A stretch of DNA of 64,000 nt from Halobacterium sp. DL1 (GTDB taxonomy: Archaea > Halobacteriota > Halobacteria > Halobacteriales > Halobacteriaceae), in NCBI GenBank assembly GCA_000230955.3, contig CP007061.1, positions 1 to 64,000 on the forward strand. Reading direction: 5' to 3'. A program made the translations under genes and the position numbers. Below are positions 35,464-44,507 of the stretch, piece by piece. A model generated the notes under the pieces. That model was given only the letters and a program-made list of their open reading frames with translations. It ran no database searches and had not been told where the DNA came from. Position 1 is the stretch's first letter, and each line of letters begins with the position of its first letter.

Positions 35464-35679
35464 TTAACGCGACCGCGTCCAGCTGGCGAACATTGATACT
35501 CCAAACAGAATCACGAGTGCGACGGTCCATGCTGTCCACCCGAGCCAGAACGTCCAGTTGCGGGTGCCGTGGGGCCAGAACCGGCCTGACTGGCTCCGGA
35601 TACGAACGAGAAGCCCACCGAGTAGTATCCCTCTGGACAGGAGTCCAAGCCCGAACAGCACTGTCGTAGTGACTGACAT
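35464..35679 (-). CDS. Small membrane protein next to copper ATPase
   Basis: 71 residues with two hydrophobic segments: VTTTVLFGLGLLSRGILLGG and WLGWTAWTVALVILFGVSMF, separated by RIRSQSGRFWPHGTRNW. The middle resembles the start of haloarchaeal isoprenylcysteine methyltransferase-like membrane proteins, so it could be a truncated relative. It lies 15 bases downstream of the CopB-type ATPase and may be co-transcribed. Confidence 0.5.
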   Translation of the reverse strand: MSVTTTVLFGLGLLSRGILLGGLLVRIRSQSGRFWPHGTRNWTFWLGWTAWTVALVILFGVSMFASWTRSR

Positions 35680-35694
35680 GGCTGAGATTGTGGG

Positions 35695-38028
35695 TTACGC
35701 AGGTACTGAGAGGTCGACGTTCCCCAGTCTGCGAGCGTTGATCGCGACGATGATCGTCGACAGCGACATGAACACGGCGCCGATCGCCGGCGACAGGAGG
35801 ATGCCGATGGGAGCGAGGATTCCCGCCGCAAGCGGGAGCGCGAACACGTTGTAGCCGGTCGCCCAGACGAGGTTCTCCTGCATCTTCCGGTAGCTCGCCT
35901 TCGACAGTCGGATGAGCCGCACCACGTCCAGCGGGTTATTGTCGACGAGGATGATATCCCCCGACTCGATGGCGACATCGGTCCCCGAGCCGATGGCGAT
36001 ACCGACGTCTGCTCTCGTGAGCGCCGGTGCGTCGTTGACGCCGTCGCCGACCATCGCGACGAATTTTCCTTCGGACTGGAGTTGTTCGACCTTCGTGTCC
36101 TTCTCCTCGGGCAGGACCTCCGCGAAGTACTGGTCAATACCGAGTTCCTCTGAGACAGCCCTCGCGACATCCTCGGAGTCGCCGGTCAGCATCGCCACCT
36201 CGATGTCCATCGCGTGTAGCGCCTCGATAGCCTGCCGACTTTCGTCCCGGATAACGTCCGCGAGCGCGAATGCTGCGACGACTTCGGATTCGTCGTGAAC
36301 CAGATAGATGACCGTCTCTGCGTTCGAACCGGCTTCCTCAGCGAAGGCAGCGATGCCGTCGGATCGTTCGATACCGAGTTTCTCAATCAGGTTCGGTCCA
36401 CCGATATGAACCGTCTCACCGTCCACGGTGGCTCTGACGCCGAGACCGCGAAAGTTCTCGAAGTTCGAAACGCTCGCTCGCTGGACGTCTCGTTCCTCGG
36501 CGGCGTCCCGGATGGCGCGAGCGATCATGTGTTCGGAGTCACCCTCGACACCAGCGGCGACTTCGAACGCTCGCTCCTCACTCCAGTCGTCTGCCGTCTC
36601 GACGCCGACGACACCCTGCTCGCCCTTCGTGAGCGTCCCGGTCTTGTCGAATATCACCGTATCGAGGTTCCGGGCTTCCTCCATGGCAATCCGGTCGCGG
36701 ATGAGCATCCCGTTCTGGGCAGCCGTCGAGGTGTTGATCGCGACCACGAGCGGAACTGCGAGTCCGAGCGCGTGCGGGCACGCGATGACGAGAACTGTGA
36801 CTACGCGTTCGAGAACACCGATGTTGAACCCCGTGGCGACGACCCACGCGACGGCCGTAATCGCCGCGACGCCGAGTGCCACGTAGAACAGCCAGCCAGC
36901 TGCGCGGTCTGCGAGCAACTGGGTTCGAGATTTCGATTTCTGGGCTTCATCAACGAGCCGCATGATGCCCGCCAACGTCGTCTCCTCGCCCGTCTTCGTG
37001 ATTTTGATGCGGAGACTTCCGTCTTGGTTGACCGTCCCGGCGACGACCTCCACTCCGGGCGCTTTGTCAACGGGACGGGACTCGCCCGTGATCATCGACT
37101 CGTCGACGGACGACTCGCCTTCGACGACTTCGCCGTCGGCAGGCACGCTCGTGCCCGGACGGACGAGTACGACATCGTTTTCGCCGAGTTCGGAAACGGG
37201 TACTTCCTCGGTATCCCCGCTCTCGGTGATACGCTCGGCGGTGTCAGGCATGAGTTTCGCCAGTTCGTCGAGCGCGCCGGAGGCCTGTCGGACCGACCGC
37301 ATCTCCATCCAGTGGCCCAAGAGCATGATGTCGATCAGCGTAACGAGTTCCCAGAAGAACGGCGTCGTCCCCTCGAGGAACAAACTGCCGATGGAGTAGA
37401 CGAACGAGACGGTGATCGCCAGCGAGATGAGCATCATCATCCCCGGCTCGCGGTTCTCGAGTTCCGTCCGGGCCATCGAGAGGAACGGCACGCCACCGTA
37501 CGCGAAGATGATCACCGAAAGAACCGGCGTGATCCAGACGCTTCCGGGGAACGTCGGCGCTGTGTAGCCGAAGACATCCTGAATGAACTCGCTGAAGAAG
37601 ATGACTGGCACCGAGAGCGCGAGCGATACCCAGAACCGCCGCCGGAACATCCGCTCGTGACCCGAGTGATCGGTGTGGGCCCCGTGATCTTCGTGCTCTC
37701 CCTCGTGAACGTCCGCGCCGTGGTCGTGGTCGTGTTCGTCCCCCCCAGTATGGGCGTGGGTAGCCTCGGCGTGGCTGTGTCCGGACTCGACTTCGTGATC
37801 GTGGTGTGAGTGTTCGTCGGTGCCTCCGGGTTCCGTGGTGGTCTCGTCCGTCCGGTCGTGGTTCGCGTGCTCGGAGGAGTGGGGAGGCTCCGTGGCGGAT
37901 GAGGAATCTGGCGCTCGCCTCCCTCCATTTGCTTCTAACTGGCAGATACGGCAGCAGTAGACGGGCCCCCCGGAATCAGTTTCCGACGAAGAGTCCCGGA
38001 TACGCTCGTGGTCTGGATGCTTGCTCAT
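35695..38028 (-). CDS. copB: CopB-type (CPH) copper-exporting P-type ATPase
   Basis: P1B-ATPase of 777 residues that would export copper across the membrane. The metal-site motif in the sixth helix is CPH ([14 protein letters not shown]), which marks the CopB subgroup. The phosphorylation site is [11 protein letters not shown], with TGDS and [10 protein letters not shown] downstream. The N-terminus has a Cys cluster ([10 protein letters not shown]) and a long His-rich run of about 90 residues ([28 protein letters not shown]) instead of an HMA domain. The ATG at 38028 is chosen; the longer frame adds ten residues. Confidence 0.94.
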   Translation of the reverse strand: MSKHPDHERIRDSSSETDSGGPVYCCRICQLEANGGRRAPDSSSATEPPHSSEHANHDRTDETTTEPGGTDEHSHHDHEVESGHSHAEATHAHTGGDEHDHDHGADVHEGEHEDHGAHTDHSGHERMFRRRFWVSLALSVPVIFFSEFIQDVFGYTAPTFPGSVWITPVLSVIIFAYGGVPFLSMARTELENREPGMMMLISLAITVSFVYSIGSLFLEGTTPFFWELVTLIDIMLLGHWMEMRSVRQASGALDELAKLMPDTAERITESGDTEEVPVSELGENDVVLVRPGTSVPADGEVVEGESSVDESMITGESRPVDKAPGVEVVAGTVNQDGSLRIKITKTGEETTLAGIMRLVDEAQKSKSRTQLLADRAAGWLFYVALGVAAITAVAWVVATGFNIGVLERVVTVLVIACPHALGLAVPLVVAINTSTAAQNGMLIRDRIAMEEARNLDTVIFDKTGTLTKGEQGVVGVETADDWSEERAFEVAAGVEGDSEHMIARAIRDAAEERDVQRASVSNFENFRGLGVRATVDGETVHIGGPNLIEKLGIERSDGIAAFAEEAGSNAETVIYLVHDESEVVAAFALADVIRDESRQAIEALHAMDIEVAMLTGDSEDVARAVSEELGIDQYFAEVLPEEKDTKVEQLQSEGKFVAMVGDGVNDAPALTRADVGIAIGSGTDVAIESGDIILVDNNPLDVVRLIRLSKASYRKMQENLVWATGYNVFALPLAAGILAPIGILLSPAIGAVFMSLSTIIVAINARRLGNVDLSVPA

Positions 38029-38151
38029 AGATTGTGTGTTGGTACCGCACCTCATTATTCTATTCGGAGCCTGATACTGTGCGGGACGATCAGGGCAAGC
38101 GGACTCGGAAGAGAACGACGGGGCGGTCGTCCGCGAACGTTCTGGGTGCTC

Positions 38152-38238
38152 TCAGGCGTGGGCGGTGTATCCAGCCTCTTCGACGATCTGTTCACAATGG
38201 CTGCAGGTCATTCCCTCGACGCTGATCGTGTGACTCAT
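38152..38238 (-). pseudogene. CopZ-like HMA gene with internal deletion
   Basis: A frame of 28 codons starts MSHTISVEGMTCSHCEQIVE with the GMTCxHC metal motif and ends directly with EAGYTAHA, the usual last residues of haloarchaeal HMA proteins. The middle 35-40 residues of the normal 65-residue fold are missing, in frame. The deletion joins two similar GAAGAGG-type stretches, so recombination between short repeats is likely. The remaining peptide cannot form the ferredoxin-like fold but keeps the Cys pair. Confidence 0.75.
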
Positions 38239-38371
38239 GCCAGTGAGAGATACGGACGGCTCCTCTTTGTCGTTTGCTGCTTCGATACTGCTGTTCGAAC
38301 GGCCATGAAACGACGTATTCCAAAGTGTCTTCTGGAGAATAGTATCGCATCTTGCGTCCTTTTCTGCCAGT

Positions 38372-38931
38372 ATGCGGGACTTGGACGAAACAGACATGGA
38401 GATTCTCTCGCTGTTAGCCGAGAACGCCCGTCGCTCGTTCAGCGCGATCGGCGAGGAAGTCGGCCTCTCGGGACCAGCCGTCTCAGATCGCGTCACACGG
38501 CTCCAAGAGACGGAATCATCAACCACTTCACTATCAATGTCGACCGTAGCCGACTCAGAGCTGGTGTGCCGATACTCGTCAAGCTAGATCTCCCGTCCGA
38601 GTCGTTCGATGCGGTACGCGAGCGGGTCAGAAACGACGACGCCGTCGAGTTCGCACTCACGTGTGCCGAGTGCAGCAATACTGTGGATTCTGAGGGGGAA
38701 ACGAGTCGTGTCGGCGGAGAGCTCTATCATTTCTGTTGTCCATCGTGTCAGAGACGTGACTCGCCGTCTGAAATCGAAGATGAGCCCCATCAGCGTGGAG
38801 AACGGTGCGAGCAGTTGAGTACCACACCAGCCAGCCGAGGAAACTACTGCCGGCTGAATACGCCGCCGCTGCGTCGTTTGACCAGCTGCGAATACAGGCG
38901 GCTACACAACGCCCAAGAAAAGCAGTACTGA
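38372..38931 (+). pseudogene. Lrp-TRASH copper regulator, frameshifted
   Basis: Frame 1 from 38372 gives an AsnC-type HTH: MRDLDETDMEILSLLAENAR, AIGEEVGLSGPAVSDRVTRL, ending in LQETESSTT. The continuation lies in another frame: ETGIINHFTINVDRSRLRAG, then CAECSNTVDSEG and LYHFCCPSC, the TRASH metal domain. One missing G in ACGGAATC (about 38511) explains the shift. HTH plus TRASH proteins regulate copper ATPases in haloarchaea, and this one lies between copB and copA. The sequence after CCPSC does not look like the usual end, so the 3' border is uncertain (about 38760). Confidence 0.75.
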
Positions 38932-39000
38932 AAGCGCAATCAGCTTGAAAAGCGAGCGACCAGCGGATCGACATCCACTCCGGAGCCCGGGGCACTGGAG

Positions 39001-39186
39001 TCACGTTGTCCGAACGCGTTGATACAGCGCAACAGAGAGTTCCACGACAGCTACGCCGGCGCCGATAGCTAACGCGACTTCTGGCCCTCGGAGGAGGTAA
39101 CCGAGGGCGGCAGCACCCACCACACCGACGACAGAAAGGGCGATTCGAGTACGAAATCGAACGGAATCCGTGTTTGTTTGAGTCAT
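39001..39186 (-). CDS. Small two-helix membrane protein
   Basis: 61 residues: a polar start MTQTNTDSVRFRTR, one long hydrophobic segment IALSVVGVVGAAALGYLL, a second in EVALAIGAGVAVVELSVALY, and a basic end. It lies 32 bases downstream of the halocin-like gene on the same strand. Small membrane proteins next to bacteriocin genes can give immunity or aid export; here that is only a suggestion from position. Confidence 0.5.
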   Translation of the reverse strand: MTQTNTDSVRFRTRIALSVVGVVGAAALGYLLRGPEVALAIGAGVAVVELSVALYQRVRTT

Positions 39187-39218
39187 GATTTATAATACGC
39201 AAGGAGAAAGATAAGAGT

Positions 39219-40190
39219 TCAGTTACAGTACCCTGCGACAATACAGACGTACCCTGAGCCAAGTCCACAGCCGACACGTGAAATCGCCTCGACGACCAAC
39301 AGACAGCCCCCGGAACAGATCAGATAGCCCCCGATAGTAGTAATCAGAGGCAGACACCGCACTAGACAGGTACTTTGGCTGAGGCGACCCCCTCCGAGTT
39401 TGCACAGGATACCGACCAGCGTAGTACATTGGAAACAGGAGAGTATCGAGCTTTCGGATACCTGCGCCGTGGAGAGAGCCCCGGAGCCTGTCCCTACCGA
39501 GTTCAACGAACTGGAACTGTTCTGGTCCTGGTTCGGGCGACGAGCATTTCGGATGGGAAGTTTGGTCGTCTGGGATCCGACCATTGCTGGCTCTTCGCCG
39601 GCCTGATCTTGGCCGAACGTCATCAGCTTGGCCTGGAACTGCCCAGCGTCTGAAGCACCGTTGTCAACTCTTTCGATGGTTTTTGCTCCTGACTGTGTTG
39701 GGTGAGAAGCAACCCCGAATGCGGTTGCCGCTTGACGCTCGCCTTCTTGTACGACGGTGACGGCAAACAATGCACCGACGTTCGCTGGATCGGTCTGTCC
39801 AGTTGTGTCCCGAGGATCGACCGGACGGTTGCCAACGGGTTCAAAAGGAACGATCACTACCCGAGGATCTATATCGTTCAGATCAGGATCGGTTGTCTCA
39901 ACATCGACGGAAACTATGCCAGAGGGCTGCATCTTCCCTTCGGATCGCATCGCAGCTTTGAGCTTGTTGATTTCCGGATTATTCAGCGCCATAGCGGTCG
40001 CTCGGGGAACCTCGTCACCCGCACGTACTTCGACATCAGTTGCTTCGAAGTCGGGGTCGTCAGATGCTCGGGATTTCGGCTCGGTCGATCCTTTACTCCC
40101 GGCAGCCATTCCGGACAGCCCACCGAACCCAGCAACACCAGCCAATGAGGCAACTGCCCCTATAGTACGATATGGAAACACGCACAGCAC
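39219..40190 (-). CDS. Halocin C8-like bacteriocin precursor, N-terminus cut short
   Basis: The last 80 residues or so are hydrophobic with ten cysteines ([49 protein letters not shown]). Halocin C8 is a 76-residue, ten-cysteine peptide cut from the C-terminus of a precursor whose N-terminal part gives immunity. Here too a polar domain of about 200 residues precedes it ([20 protein letters not shown]). The start [21 protein letters not shown] minus its last residue looks like the hydrophobic core of a Tat signal, but the twin-arginine part is missing: the frame runs out in MLCVFPYRT over the copA start. It may be a displaced, silent gene. Confidence 0.7.
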   Translation of the reverse strand: MLCVFPYRTIGAVASLAGVAGFGGLSGMAAGSKGSTEPKSRASDDPDFEATDVEVRAGDEVPRATAMALNNPEINKLKAAMRSEGKMQPSGIVSVDVETTDPDLNDIDPRVVIVPFEPVGNRPVDPRDTTGQTDPANVGALFAVTVVQEGERQAATAFGVASHPTQSGAKTIERVDNGASDAGQFQAKLMTFGQDQAGEEPAMVGSQTTKLPIRNARRPNQDQNSSSSLNSVGTGSGALSTAQVSESSILSCFQCTTLVGILCKLGGGRLSQSTCLVRCLPLITTIGGYLICSGGCLLVVEAISRVGCGLGSGYVCIVAGYCN

Positions 40191-42772
40191 ATCTCGACGT
40201 CACGGGGATGACTTGTGCCAACTGCTCGGGGACAGTTGGCGACGCCTTGGAGTCACTCGACGGCGTCATCGAAGCGAACGCCAATTTCGCCACGGACGAA
40301 GGCTCCGTCGAGTACGACCCTGACGAGGTATCGCTTGCAGAGATCTACGAGACGATCGAGGACGCCGGCTACGGTGCGGTGTCTGACACGGTGACCATCG
40401 GCATCTCCGATATGACCTGTGCCAACTGTGTGCAGACGAACGAGACCGCACTCGAGGACACGCCAGGTGTCATCGCGGCCGAGGCGAACTTCGCCACCGA
40501 CGAAGCGCAGGTCAGGTACAACCCCGCGGACACGTCACTCGACGCGCTCTACGACGCTATCGAGGACGCTGGTTACTCGCCGGTCCGTGAAGACAGCGAC
40601 AGCGGTGAATCGGGTGAAGATGCTCGAGACACTGCACGACAGGGTGAGATTCGAAAACAGCTCCGTCTGACACTATTCGGAGCCATACTGTCGGCCCCGA
40701 TGCTGTTTTTCCTCGCAGAGAAGTTTCTGCTCGGCGGGGGAATTCTCCCGGAGACGGTCTTCGGCGTCGAATTCGGGTGGGTCGAATTCCTGTTGGCGAC
40801 ACCCGTTCAGGTCGTGCTCGGCTGGCCGTTCTACAAGAACTCGTACAACGCGCTGGTCAACAACAGGCGCGCCAACATGGACGTTCTCATCGCACTGGGT
40901 TCGTCCACTGCGTATTTCTACTCAGTCGCGGTACTTGCCGGATTGATCGCGGGGAGTTTGTACTTCGACACTGCCGCGCTGATCCTCGTGTTCATCACGC
41001 TCGGCAACTATCTCGAAGCCCGCTCGAAAGGGCAGGCAGGTGACGCCCTTCGGAAACTCCTCGAAATGGAGGCCGAGACGGCCACCCTCGTCGACGAGGA
41101 CGGTATCGAAGTGGAAGTGCCACTGGAGGATGTCACCGTGGGCGACCGCATGAAGGTCCGTCCCGGCGAACAGATCCCGACCGACGGCGTCGTCATCGAC
41201 GGGCAGAGCGCTGTTGACGAGTCGATGGTCACCGGCGAGTCCGTCCCCGTCGAGAAAGGTGAGGGCGACGAGGTCGTCGGGTCCACCATTAACGAGAACG
41301 GTGTCCTCGTCGTTGAGGCGACGAAGGTCGGTGCGGACACGGCGCTCCAGCAGATCGTCCAGACAGTCAAGGAAGCCCAGTCCCGCCAGCCAGACATCCA
41401 GAATCTCGCCGACCGCATCTCGGCGTACTTCGTCCCAGCGGTCATCGCGAACGCGGTCCTCTGGGGCGTCGTCTGGTACCTCCTCCCCGCGACTCTTGCG
41501 GACTTCGTCGAGGTAATCCCGCTGTGGGGACTCGTCGCAGGTGGCCCCGTCGCCGCAGGAGGGGTCTCAGTCTTCGAGTTCGCGCTCATCGTCTTCGCGT
41601 CGTCCGTGTTGATCGCCTGTCCCTGTGCGCTGGGGTTAGCGACGCCTGCGGCAACGATGGTTGGGACGACGATCGGTGCCCAGAACGGCGTTCTGTTCAA
41701 GGGTGGTGACATCCTCGAACGCGCGAAAGACGTCGACACGGTCGTCTTCGACAAGACGGGCACGCTGACGAAAGGCGAGATGGAACTGACAGACGTCGTC
41801 GTCTTCGACGGTGACGGTCAGCCGATCACAGACGGCGGCCAACTAACCGGACGTGACCGTCTCAGCGAAAACGACGTGTTGCGGCTCGCAGCCACGGCCG
41901 AGAGCGGGAGCGAACACCCCCTCGCCCGGGCCATCGTCGACGGAGCCAGAGATCGCGGCATCGACGTGAGCGACCCCGACGACTTCGAAAACGTCCCCGG
42001 CCACGGCATCCGCGCAACCGTCGGCGACAGCGAGGTGCTGGTCGGTAACCGAAAGTTCCTCCGCGATAACGGGATCGACCCCTCGCCCGCTCAGGAAACG
42101 ATGGAGCGCCTCGAGAACGAGGGGAAGACGGCGATGCTCGTCGCCCGCGTGCCCGCTGGCACGGACGAGGGCGAACTCGTCGGTGTGGTCGCTGACGCCG
42201 ACACGGTCAAAGAAAGCGCGAAGGACGCTGTGAGCCAGCTGCAGGAGCGCGGCGTCGACGTGATGATGATCACCGGCGACAACGAGCGGACCGCTCGTGC
42301 CGTCGCCGAGCAGGTCGGGATCGACCCCGAGAATGTCCACGCTGAGGTGCTCCCCGAGGACAAGTCTGATGCCGTCGAGGCCATCCAGGATGAAGGCCGC
42401 AAGGCAATGATGGTCGGGGACGGTGTCAACGATGCACCAGCGCTCGCGGTCGCGTACGTCGGAACCGCGATCGGGAGCGGGACGGACGTCGCCATCGAAG
42501 CGGCGGACGTGACGCTGATGCGCGACGACCCGCTGGACGTGGTGAAGGCCATCCGCATCTCGGACGCGACACTCCAGAAGATCAAGCAGAACCTCGTGTG
42601 GGCGCTTGGTTACAACACGGCGATGATCCCGTTGGCTTCACTCGGGCTGCTTCAGCCCGTCCTCGCCGCCGGCGCGATGGCCTTCTCGAGTGTGTCGGTG
42701 CTGTCGAACAGTCTACTGTTCCGTCGGTACACTCCGGATCACGATTACGAGCTCCTCGGCCGCCTCCGGTGA
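40172..42772 (+). CDS. copA: CopA-type copper-exporting P-type ATPase
   Basis: P1B-1 ATPase of 866 residues, cytosolic copper export. Two N-terminal HMA domains with GMTCANCSG (about residue 11) and DMTCANCVQ (about 80). The metal-site motif is CPC ([14 protein letters not shown]), phosphorylation site [11 protein letters not shown], hinge [10 protein letters not shown]. The ATG at 40172 starts [18 protein letters not shown]. The start overlaps the divergent halocin-like frame by 19 bases, so its promoter must lie within that gene. With the CPH ATPase at 35695 it gives the replicon two copper pumps. Confidence 0.96.
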   Translation: METRTAHLDVTGMTCANCSGTVGDALESLDGVIEANANFATDEGSVEYDPDEVSLAEIYETIEDAGYGAVSDTVTIGISDMTCANCVQTNETALEDTPGVIAAEANFATDEAQVRYNPADTSLDALYDAIEDAGYSPVREDSDSGESGEDARDTARQGEIRKQLRLTLFGAILSAPMLFFLAEKFLLGGGILPETVFGVEFGWVEFLLATPVQVVLGWPFYKNSYNALVNNRRANMDVLIALGSSTAYFYSVAVLAGLIAGSLYFDTAALILVFITLGNYLEARSKGQAGDALRKLLEMEAETATLVDEDGIEVEVPLEDVTVGDRMKVRPGEQIPTDGVVIDGQSAVDESMVTGESVPVEKGEGDEVVGSTINENGVLVVEATKVGADTALQQIVQTVKEAQSRQPDIQNLADRISAYFVPAVIANAVLWGVVWYLLPATLADFVEVIPLWGLVAGGPVAAGGVSVFEFALIVFASSVLIACPCALGLATPAATMVGTTIGAQNGVLFKGGDILERAKDVDTVVFDKTGTLTKGEMELTDVVVFDGDGQPITDGGQLTGRDRLSENDVLRLAATAESGSEHPLARAIVDGARDRGIDVSDPDDFENVPGHGIRATVGDSEVLVGNRKFLRDNGIDPSPAQETMERLENEGKTAMLVARVPAGTDEGELVGVVADADTVKESAKDAVSQLQERGVDVMMITGDNERTARAVAEQVGIDPENVHAEVLPEDKSDAVEAIQDEGRKAMMVGDGVNDAPALAVAYVGTAIGSGTDVAIEAADVTLMRDDPLDVVKAIRISDATLQKIKQNLVWALGYNTAMIPLASLGLLQPVLAAGAMAFSSVSVLSNSLLFRRYTPDHDYELLGRLR

Positions 42773-42783
42773 ACTACCCCACC

Positions 42784-44082
42784 CTACTCGCTCACGGCTG
42801 ACGCCGTTCGCTCCTTGAGGGTGTCGTCAGAACTCTCCGAGTTCTGACTGCTAACCCGAAGTCTTTGACTTCTGGTGATGGGGCTTCCTGTTTCGATGAC
42901 GCGCTTTGCAGACACAACGGTGTCCGTAGGGAGCGCAGTCTCCACAGGCGTTGATTCGGAGTGAACCACTCCTATATTTTTAAGACCGCGAGAAAGAATG
43001 TTCCACGCTGCGTTCGCGTCCCTGTCCGCCTCAAACCCACACGAGGGACACGAGTGTTCACGAACCCACAACGGCTTGTCCGTCTTGACGCCGCAAGACG
43101 CGCACGCTTTCGTCGTGTTCCTTGGATCGACTTCGGCAAAGTGTGTTCCTTCGCGTTCGCACTTGTACTCAAGCATTCGAAGGAACGTTCCCCACGCCGC
43201 TCCCGCCCGATTCCGTGAGTTTCCGGGGAGTTCGACCAACTCCTTCGCGTCGAGGCCTTCGACCGCTACGAGGTCGTATTCGGTGGCGTAGTAGTTCGAG
43301 AGTTTGTGAAGGAAGTCACGACGCTTTCGCTTGAGATCGGCGTGGCGCTCGGCCACAACTTGCCGTTGTCTCTCCCAATTCGCGGAACCGCGTTCCTTCT
43401 GCGAAAGATCATGCTGTGCGCGTTCCAACCGCTCGCGTTCGTCAGATAAGTCGAGCGATTCGACGGCGGTGCCGTCTGTGTCATGGGCGTACTTCAAGAT
43501 GCCAACGTCAATCCCGACACATCGATCTGGGTCGGTCGGTTTCTCAGGAGTCTCTTTATCGCCGACGGTGAATGAAGCGAACCATTCACCGGTTGACTCC
43601 TTCTTAATCGTGATTTCTTTGACAGTCTCGGCGTCAGGAATTGCGCGGTGTTTGATGAGGGGAATATCCGCAAGTTTCGACAGCGACAGTACGGGTTGGC
43701 CGTTCTTACTATCGAACTCGAAGCCAGACTGTATGTAGGTGAAACTACGGAAATCCTTGGGGGCCTTCCAATTGAGACTGCCCACGTTGTAGCCGTTCTG
43801 CTTCAACTGAGAGAGGGCTTTGATGCTGTCTTCGATACGCATGACAGCAGCTTGTGCGACCGTTGAATAGACATCGTTCAGCTCATCCCACCAGTCTTTG
43901 AGGCTGGTGAGCTGATCGCGTACTTGTCGCACTCGTTGGTTAAGTGTACCCGCCGATTTGGGAATTTGCTTGAATTCGTTGAGTGCGTGGTTGTAGAGTT
44001 GCCTACAGGTATCTCGGTGATGATCCAACAGTTCACGCTGTTCAGGCGTGGGATCAAGCCGAAATCTGTAGGTGTAGTGCAT
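42784..44082 (-). CDS. tnpB: TnpB RNA-guided nuclease
   Basis: 432 residues. RuvC motifs: GIDVGILKYAHD (Asp), LVAVEGLDAKEL (Glu) and DRDANAAWNI (Asp). The zinc finger has KACASCGVKT and HSCPSCGFEAD. The N-terminus YRFRLDPTPEQRELLDHHRD is the standard TnpB start. All catalytic residues are present. Its guide RNA (reRNA) would be encoded at and beyond the 3' end of the gene, about 42750-42950. The ATG follows the DUF2080 gene stop by three bases. Confidence 0.94.
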   Translation of the reverse strand: MHYTYRFRLDPTPEQRELLDHHRDTCRQLYNHALNEFKQIPKSAGTLNQRVRQVRDQLTSLKDWWDELNDVYSTVAQAAVMRIEDSIKALSQLKQNGYNVGSLNWKAPKDFRSFTYIQSGFEFDSKNGQPVLSLSKLADIPLIKHRAIPDAETVKEITIKKESTGEWFASFTVGDKETPEKPTDPDRCVGIDVGILKYAHDTDGTAVESLDLSDERERLERAQHDLSQKERGSANWERQRQVVAERHADLKRKRRDFLHKLSNYYATEYDLVAVEGLDAKELVELPGNSRNRAGAAWGTFLRMLEYKCEREGTHFAEVDPRNTTKACASCGVKTDKPLWVREHSCPSCGFEADRDANAAWNILSRGLKNIGVVHSESTPVETALPTDTVVSAKRVIETGSPITRSQRLRVSSQNSESSDDTLKERTASAVSE

Positions 44083-44085
44083 TGG

Positions 44086-44226
44086 CTATTCGTCGGGATC
44101 AGACGTTCGGACGATTTTCACGTCAGCTCCTCGCCACCGTTTCGGGACGAGAACGTGTGCGCCGTTCCCGGTCGGCTTCACTTCTCCCTCGATGACTTCG
44201 TGGCCTTCTATTTCGTGCCTATCCAT
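44086..44226 (-). CDS. DUF2080-type transposon-associated protein
   Basis: 46 residues, MDRHEIEGHEVIEGEVKPTG then NGAHVLVPKRWRGADVKIVR. This small, AbrB-like protein is often found directly before tnpB in haloarchaea; its role is unknown, perhaps control of the element. A TATA-like stretch (TATAATGTATAAAC, read on the minus strand near 44236-44250) precedes its ATG by about 20 bases. Confidence 0.85.
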   Translation of the reverse strand: MDRHEIEGHEVIEGEVKPTGNGAHVLVPKRWRGADVKIVRTSDPDE

Positions 44227-44299
44227 CACCTGTGTTTATACATTATATCAACTTAACTGTATCGATGGGATGGTTGGGTGGTGGGGTCGAACGTGTTTG

Positions 44300-44420
44300 T
44301 AATATGATGACGGCGTGGACGAATCGCTGCGCGATTCGTTCGCACACCAGAAATCGAAGATTTCTGGGGACGGTGTATCCCTCCCTACTCGCTCCCTCTG
44401 GTCGCTCCTTGAGGAAGGGG
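44300..44420. repeat. Stem-loops and a second copy of the TnpB-element end
   Basis: Two short hairpins, GAATCGCTGCGCGATTC near 44320 and AGAAATCGAAGATTTCT near 44350, are followed by CCCTACTCGCTCCCTCTGG then TCGCTCCTTGAGG. The latter resembles the end at 42780-42822 (CCCTACTCGCTCACGGCTG then TTCGCTCCTTGAGG) in the same orientation. It may be the right end of another deleted TnpB element or of a palindrome-associated element. Confidence 0.45.
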
Positions 44421-44507
44421 GCTTACCGCCTACAAACTGCTAATTCGCTGGTTTCACCACCAGCGTTCTTCGCAGTTCCTGAAAAAGGCGACTCTCCGGA
44501 GAGGTGG

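Larger units (their letters stand above)
42773..44226. mobile_element. IS200/IS605-type element (TnpB only)
   Basis: The unit consists of the small DUF2080-type gene and tnpB on the minus strand, without a tnpA transposase. It begins within a few bases of the copA stop. Stem-loop sequences lie beyond both ends (42780-42830 and 44300-44420). Exact ends cannot be set because this family makes no target duplication. It probably depends on a Y1 transposase elsewhere. Confidence 0.7.

Noticed and set aside
36295-37809. 504-codon open frame antisense to the CopB-type ATPase
   Set aside because: Same reason; the ATPase motifs are unambiguous.
38008-38931. 307-codon frame starting inside the ATPase promoter region as one gene
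   Set aside because: Only its last part (TRASH region) is coding-like; the first half is a shadow, and the true gene starts at 38372 in another frame.
42784-44082. TnpB gene as a Cas12-type effector linked to the CRISPR array
   Set aside because: Size, the companion DUF2080-type gene and the lack of nearby repeats fit an IS200/IS605 TnpB; the array belongs to the type I-B genes.
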